Part shown: positions 6,478-9,462 of the stretch, in pieces
How the letters are laid out: each line of letters starts with the position of its first letter
Numbering within the stretch: position 1 is the stretch's first letter
DNA from: Porphyrobacter sp.
Lineage (GTDB): Bacteria > Pseudomonadota > Alphaproteobacteria > Sphingomonadales > Sphingomonadaceae
Direction: 5' to 3'
Assembly: GCA_021732945.1 (NCBI GenBank)
Contig: JAKFWB010000377.1
Location: 1 to 9,462, forward strand
Length of the DNA: 9,462 bases
Translations under genes and position numbers: made by a program
Notes under the pieces: generated by a model
The model's input: only the letters and a program-made list of their open reading frames with translations
Database searches by the model: none
What the model was told of the DNA's origin: nothing

Positions 6478-6743
6478 AAGGCTCGCTGCCCCGCTTTCCT
6501 ACCCGCGCGCGACCTGCCAGCATCGGCCGCATGACAAGCCCTCATCGCCCCTCGCGCCGCCCGGTCTCCGCGCCTGAACGGCGTCCGGTGACCGGGCGGC
6601 TTTTTGCTTCCTGGACAGTGTAACCTGTGTCTCCAACAGGAGCTTGGGAGCGAGGAACGGCACGGGCCGCCGCGCTTGGGGCCAAGCGCGCGGTCTTTCG
6701 CGGAGCTGGCGGCGGACGGACGCCCGCTGCCAAGCCTGAACGA
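6473..6743. other. Intergenic stretch between the repeat and the NmrA-like gene
   Basis: This 271-base gap holds the plus-strand terminator at 6556-6605, a short hairpin CCTGT (6624-6628) with ACAGG (6636-6640), and a CGCGCTTGG/CCAAGCGCG hairpin (6671-6690) without a T-run. A 30-codon frame, 6531-6623, starts ATGACAAGCCC and runs through the terminator stem; it lacks a ribosome binding site and is probably not a gene. I see no tRNA or recognisable RNA family here. Confidence 0.4.
6556..6605 (+). terminator. Strong plus-strand intrinsic terminator without an obvious gene
   Basis: GCCGCCCGGT (6556-6565) pairs perfectly with ACCGGGCGGC (6591-6600) and is followed at once by TTTTTG. The 25-base loop holds a second hairpin, CGCC (6571-6574) with GGCG (6580-6583). 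The T-run is only on the plus strand, whereas the nearest coding genes (5943-6227 and 6744-7691) are on the minus strand. It could stop read-through from the second Rieske gene about 700 bases upstream, or end a small RNA. Confidence 0.75.
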
Positions 6744-7691
6744 CTACCCAAACGCCGGGCGATAGTTCGTCTCGCCCCATTCCTGCCGCTTGGTCCAGTC
6801 GCCGAGGTTCTCCAGCTTGCCCTCCAATTCGGGGAAGCGTTCGTAGACGTGGTCCATGTCGACCGCGAAGGGCTTGGTCGGGGCGGTGTTGTTGTAGTCG
6901 TAGAACGCCTCGATCCCCTTGGCGAATTCCTCGCGCATGTCCGCTGGCATGGTGTCGCCTGCGGCATCGACCAGATAGCGGCCGAACTCCGCCGGGGTGC
7001 AGGGATCATACTTGATCTCCTTGCCCAGCGCCGCCGACAGGTACTGCGTCACCTGCTTGCCAACCAGCCGCTCCGGCCCGCCGATATTGAGCCACGCGCC
7101 TTCCATGTCGGGCCGCTCAAGGCTCGCCAGCATGAACCGGGCGACGTCATCAAGGCAGATCCAGTTCGCCTCAAGGTTGGGGTTGTGCGGGTACACATAG
7201 CGCCCCTCATTGACGATGAAGGGCCGCGCCCAGTTGGTCAGCAGGTTGTCCATGAACAGCACCGATCCGAACACCGTCCCCGGCGCGCCGCTGCGCCACA
7301 GCGCGTTGATGCCGGCGGTGTTGCCGCCATAGGTGAAGGGATCGCCCGGCTTGTCGGGGATCCAGCTCGACGTGTTCCACACCACGCGCTTGACCCCGAT
7401 ATGCGCGGCGACCTTGCCGACCTCGCCGATCAGATAGGCGCGGTCTGCGCGGGCTTGGAGCGGGTGGGTGTAGAAGATGTAGTCCGATCCTTCGAGCGCG
7501 GCTTCAAAGGTCGATGTGTCATACAGGTCCATCGGCCGCACTTCGACCTTCTCGATCCCGTCAACCGGCGCGCCTTCCAGCGCATCCGGACGGCGGGAAA
7601 TCGCGCGCACATCGTACCCAGCGGCGAGGGCCTGACGCACCTGCGCAAGGCCCTGCCGCCCGCTCGCGCCGATCACTGTGATGAGTGCCAT
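6744..7691 (-). CDS. NmrA-like NAD(P)-binding protein (atypical SDR)
   Basis: This is a 315-residue soluble protein of the NmrA/atypical SDR group, whose members are either NAD(P)H-dependent reductases or redox-sensing regulators. The N-terminal Rossmann motif GASGRQG (residues 8-14; GxxGxxG) and the Arg33-Arg34 pair after the second strand favour NADP(H). Further points are the D55-L-Y-D segment, YIFYTHP near 71-77, and VVWNTSSW at 103-110, where the classical SDR catalytic serine strand would be; no YxxxK is evident, as is usual in NmrA-like proteins. Its length is normal and there is no membrane segment. The start ATG at 7691-7689 has GGGAGAGG (7696-7703) five bases ahead. It is divergent from the MDR oxidoreductase, with 145 bases between. 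Reduction of a ketone, quinone or ether-type intermediate is plausible; an actual NmrA-style regulator role cannot be excluded. Confidence 0.9.
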   Translation of the reverse strand: MALITVIGASGRQGLAQVRQALAAGYDVRAISRRPDALEGAPVDGIEKVEVRPMDLYDTSTFEAALEGSDYIFYTHPLQARADRAYLIGEVGKVAAHIGVKRVVWNTSSWIPDKPGDPFTYGGNTAGINALWRSGAPGTVFGSVLFMDNLLTNWARPFIVNEGRYVYPHNPNLEANWICLDDVARFMLASLERPDMEGAWLNIGGPERLVGKQVTQYLSAALGKEIKYDPCTPAEFGRYLVDAAGDTMPADMREEFAKGIEAFYDYNNTAPTKPFAVDMDHVYERFPELEGKLENLGDWTKRQEWGETNYRPAFG

Positions 7692-7712
7692 GATACCTCT
7701 CCCTCGATTGTG

Positions 7713-7727
7713 TTTGACGCAAGACTA
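7713..7727 (+). promoter_or_regulatory. TTTGAC-type element in the divergent NmrA/MDR intergenic region
   Basis: TTTGACGCAAGACTA (7713-7727) resembles TTTGACAGAGTCACTA (1889-1904) ahead of the TonB receptor: both begin TTTGAC and end in ACTA or its equivalent after a similar gap. It may be a shared operator or a chance match; no -10 hexamer accompanies it. Confidence 0.2.
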
Positions 7728-7836
7728 GGAAGCAGGCGGAGCCCATGCACCGCGCCAAAGTGATAGCCGCGCCGCTCAGGCCCCTAGCGAAAAGGCGGGG
7801 TTGCCGTAGCGGCCTGCGCGCCGAAAAGTGACCGCC

Positions 7837-8837
7837 ATGCAGAACCGCTTCTGGCGCATCGCCCGCCGCCCCGAAGGCATCGATTTCGCCAGCGCGCTGG
7901 AGCTGGTCGAAGCCCCGCTCGCGCCCTTGGTGGATGACGAAATCCGCATTCGCAATTCGCACCTGTCGATGGACGCAGGCACCCGGCTGTGGCTGACCGA
8001 CCGCGAGGATGGCTATCAGCCCCCGCTCCCCGTCGGCGCGCCAATGAGCGGGCTGGTGCTGGGCGAGGTGGTGGAGAGCCGCGCGGAGGGCTTTGCGCCC
8101 GGCGATCTGGTGCGCGCCTTCGGGCAGTGGAGCGATTGGTCGACGGTCGATGCGGTGATGTCAGGCGCGCTGGTGCTCGATCCCACGGTGTCGGATCGGC
8201 GCAGTTGGTTCGGCCCACTCGGCATGAACGGCTGGACCGCGCTGTGGGGCGTTGAGAAAACCGGCGCGGCCAAGCTAGGCGAGCGGGTGCTGGTCTCGGC
8301 AGCGGCGGGCGCGACCGGCATTCTGGCGGTGCAGATCGCCAAGCTGCTCGGCTGCGAGGCGTGGGGGATCGCGGGCGGCGCGGCCAAATGCGCTTACCTG
8401 ACGGATGAATTGGGGATTGCAGGAGCAGTCGATTACAAGGGCACTGACGTGGGTGCGCAACTGGATGCAGCAGGCGGCTTCGATGTCTACTTCGACAATG
8501 TCGGTGGCGCGCTGCTGGATCAAGTGCTGACGCGCATGAACCATTATGGCCGGGTCGCGGTGTGCGGATTGCTCGCCGACTACACCTCTGGCCGCCGAAC
8601 CGCGCCGGCGGAATTCGATCAGGTGCTGATGCGGCGGCTCAGGATCGAGGGCTTCTTCTCGCCCGATTTCATGCACGAAGGCCCCGCGCTGACCGAGCGG
8701 CTGCGGAGCTGCACGAGGCGGGCGATTTGGTGATGCCCTATGATGTGACGCATAGTCTCGAAAACACCCTTACCGCCTATGCCAAGCTGTTCACTGGGGC
8801 CAATATCGGCAAGGTGATTGTGGAGCTGGACACATGA
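7837..8837 (+). pseudogene. MDR-family NADP-dependent oxidoreductase with a one-base deletion near the 3' end
   Basis: This is a zinc-independent medium-chain dehydrogenase/reductase of the prostaglandin/leukotriene-reductase or CurA type, an NADPH-dependent reducer of activated C=C bonds. Motifs from the ATG at 7837 are AAAGATG (155-161) in the nucleotide-binding loop, GGAAKC (180-185) with the NADPH-phosphate lysine, and YFDNVGG (218-224). As read, translation breaks after TERLR (290) and stops at 8731-8733. The expected C-terminus, ELHEAGDLVMPYDVTHSLEN onwards to GKVIVELDT, lies in the next frame from 8706 to 8837. Adding one G in CGGAG near 8704-8707 restores a 333-residue protein of normal length. 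The restored stop overlaps the next gene's ATG, which supports an intact ancestral gene. The cause may be a real mutation or a sequencing error. A GTG at 7828 is an alternative start; neither start has a strong ribosome binding site. Confidence 0.88.
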
Positions 8838-9373
8838 CAGGAACGCTTGAAGACCGCGAAGCCATCCGCGATGTGATCGCCGCCTATGCCCATGCGATTG
8901 ACCGGCGGCGCTGGGTGATGATGGAGCGGCTGTTCCATGCGGATGCCGTATTCAAATTCGGGCTGATCGAAGGCGATTGGCGCGGCTTTGTCGATCAGGC
9001 CCGCGCGGTGATCGACCCCTGCCTCGCCACGCAGCACCAGCTGGGTCAGGTGCAGTTCGGGTTCGACGGCGCAGATGTGTGCCACACCGAAACCTACATG
9101 ACCGCGATGCACACTATCCCGCCGGGTTACCCCCTGGCAGCGGTGTTCCCGGACAAGGGCGTCATCTACTCCGCCATCGTTGCGGGGCGCTATGTCGACC
9201 GGTTCGAGAAGCGAGCCGGAGAATGGCGCATCGCCCAGCGCACGGGCCTGTATGATTGGCGTGAGTTCCGGGTGGTCGAGGGCGTGGACCTCTCCGACAC
9301 ACCCGAGGGCGCGGCGGGCTATCACGACGAGCGCGATCCTTCGACGGCGGCGGTGGCGCGCTGGCTGGCGTAA
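8834..9373 (+). CDS. SnoaL/NTF2-like domain protein
   Basis: This is a 179-residue protein of the SnoaL-like (SnoaL_4) group, a soluble alpha+beta cone with one active-site cavity. Relatives include polyketide cyclases, ketosteroid isomerase-like enzymes and scytalone-dehydratase-like enzymes. The N-terminal helix EDREAIRDVIAAYAHAIDRR and the following W27...LFHADAVF (33-40) are the family's usual opening; Asp23 is in the position often used for catalysis. TQHQLGQVQ at 66-74 and DGADVCHTETYMTAMH at 78-93 match the T-x-H-x-L-G and DGD-x-A-x-x-E-x-Y pattern of the sheet. WRIAQRTGLYDW at about 132-143 is the last strands. The ATG overlaps the MDR stop as ATGA, with GGAG (8822-8825) eight bases upstream, so the two are translationally coupled and probably act in sequence. 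It may act as an isomerase, dehydratase or cyclase; the substrate is unknown. Confidence 0.9.
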   Translation: MTGTLEDREAIRDVIAAYAHAIDRRRWVMMERLFHADAVFKFGLIEGDWRGFVDQARAVIDPCLATQHQLGQVQFGFDGADVCHTETYMTAMHTIPPGYPLAAVFPDKGVIYSAIVAGRYVDRFEKRAGEWRIAQRTGLYDWREFRVVEGVDLSDTPEGAAGYHDERDPSTAAVARWLA

Positions 9374-9462
9374 GCGGGAAAGGGGTTCGCACGGAGACCA
9401 AACACCCCGCTCATCGTCGCCACCTGCTCATCCCCGCGCCATATCCCGCCCGAGGTATAGGC
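9374..9462. other. Right-edge tail, no gene identified
   Basis: These 89 bases after the SnoaL-like gene contain no recognisable domain. On the minus strand, two frames that enter from the right edge end soon, at TGA 9428-9430 and TGA 9411-9413, so the 3' end of a convergent gene may lie here. A weak AGCGGG/CCCGCT inverted repeat (9373-9378 with 9406-9411) has no T-run and is not a convincing terminator. Confidence 0.3.

Noticed and set aside
6531..6623. Thirty-codon frame running through the plus-strand terminator, as a leader peptide
   Set aside because: There is no ribosome binding site, no run of regulatory codons and no biosynthetic gene downstream on the same strand.
6615..6628. ACAG-N6-CTGT palindrome as an operator or insertion-sequence end
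   Set aside because: The half-sites are only four bases, it lies at the 3' side of a gene rather than near a promoter, and no transposase or matching second end is seen.
6671..6690. CGCGCTTGG/CCAAGCGCG hairpin as terminator of the NmrA-like gene
   Set aside because: The stem is good but no T-run follows on the minus strand, so it is not a standard intrinsic terminator.
6627..7763. Long plus-strand frame (378 codons) opposite the NmrA-like gene
   Set aside because: Antisense shadow; the minus strand carries GASGRQG and full NmrA-like similarity with a good ribosome binding site.
8700..8715. Programmed -1 frameshift in the MDR gene
   Set aside because: No X-XXY-YYZ slippery heptamer or A/T-rich slip site is present at CTGCGGAGCTGC; a one-base deletion or sequencing error is simpler.
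1..9462. CRISPR arrays, tRNA or rRNA genes, insertion sequences, defence or phage genes
   Set aside because: No regularly spaced repeats, cloverleaf or conserved RNA sequence, transposase, integrase or defence domains were seen on either strand.

Overview
The window looks like GC-rich alphaproteobacterial chromosome, most probably from a sphingomonad (Novosphingobium/Sphingopyxis/Erythrobacter-like). The evidence is a sphingomonad-style TonB-dependent receptor next to Rieske oxygenases, SDR and SnoaL-like genes, GGGAGAG-type ribosome binding sites, and intergenic repeats beginning CGTCGCCCCG. The order is inferred from gene content and style; no rRNA or other phylogenetic marker is present.

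Layout. Positions 1-415 (minus) hold the 5' part of a short-chain dehydrogenase that runs off the left edge. It is divergent from a Rieske-type ring-hydroxylating oxygenase alpha subunit (545-1840). A TonB-dependent outer-membrane receptor (2040-4484) follows and ends in a clear intrinsic terminator. A second, different Rieske oxygenase (4629-5858) comes next. From 5859 to about 6740 the DNA changes character: a small lower-GC orphan gene on the minus strand, a bimeric REP-like repeat, and a plus-strand terminator with no obvious gene of its own. An NmrA-like NAD(P)-binding protein (6744-7691, minus) is divergent from a zinc-independent MDR oxidoreductase (7837-8837), which carries an apparent one-base deletion. 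That gene overlaps a SnoaL/NTF2-like gene (8834-9373) by ATGA. The last 89 bases hold no gene I can identify.

How it fits together. The content suggests part of a catabolic gene cluster. The TonB receptor would import a poorly permeable substrate across the outer membrane. The two Rieske enzymes would hydroxylate or demethylate it. The SDR, MDR and NmrA-like proteins would do NAD(P)H-linked redox steps, and the SnoaL-like protein a small isomerase, hydratase or cyclase-type step. The substrate cannot be read from the sequence, and no ferredoxin or reductase for the Rieske enzymes is present. I found no strong evidence for a wholly new kind of system. The most unusual items are the oxygenase-receptor-oxygenase arrangement, the frameshifted but translationally coupled MDR gene, and the repeat/terminator-rich gap.
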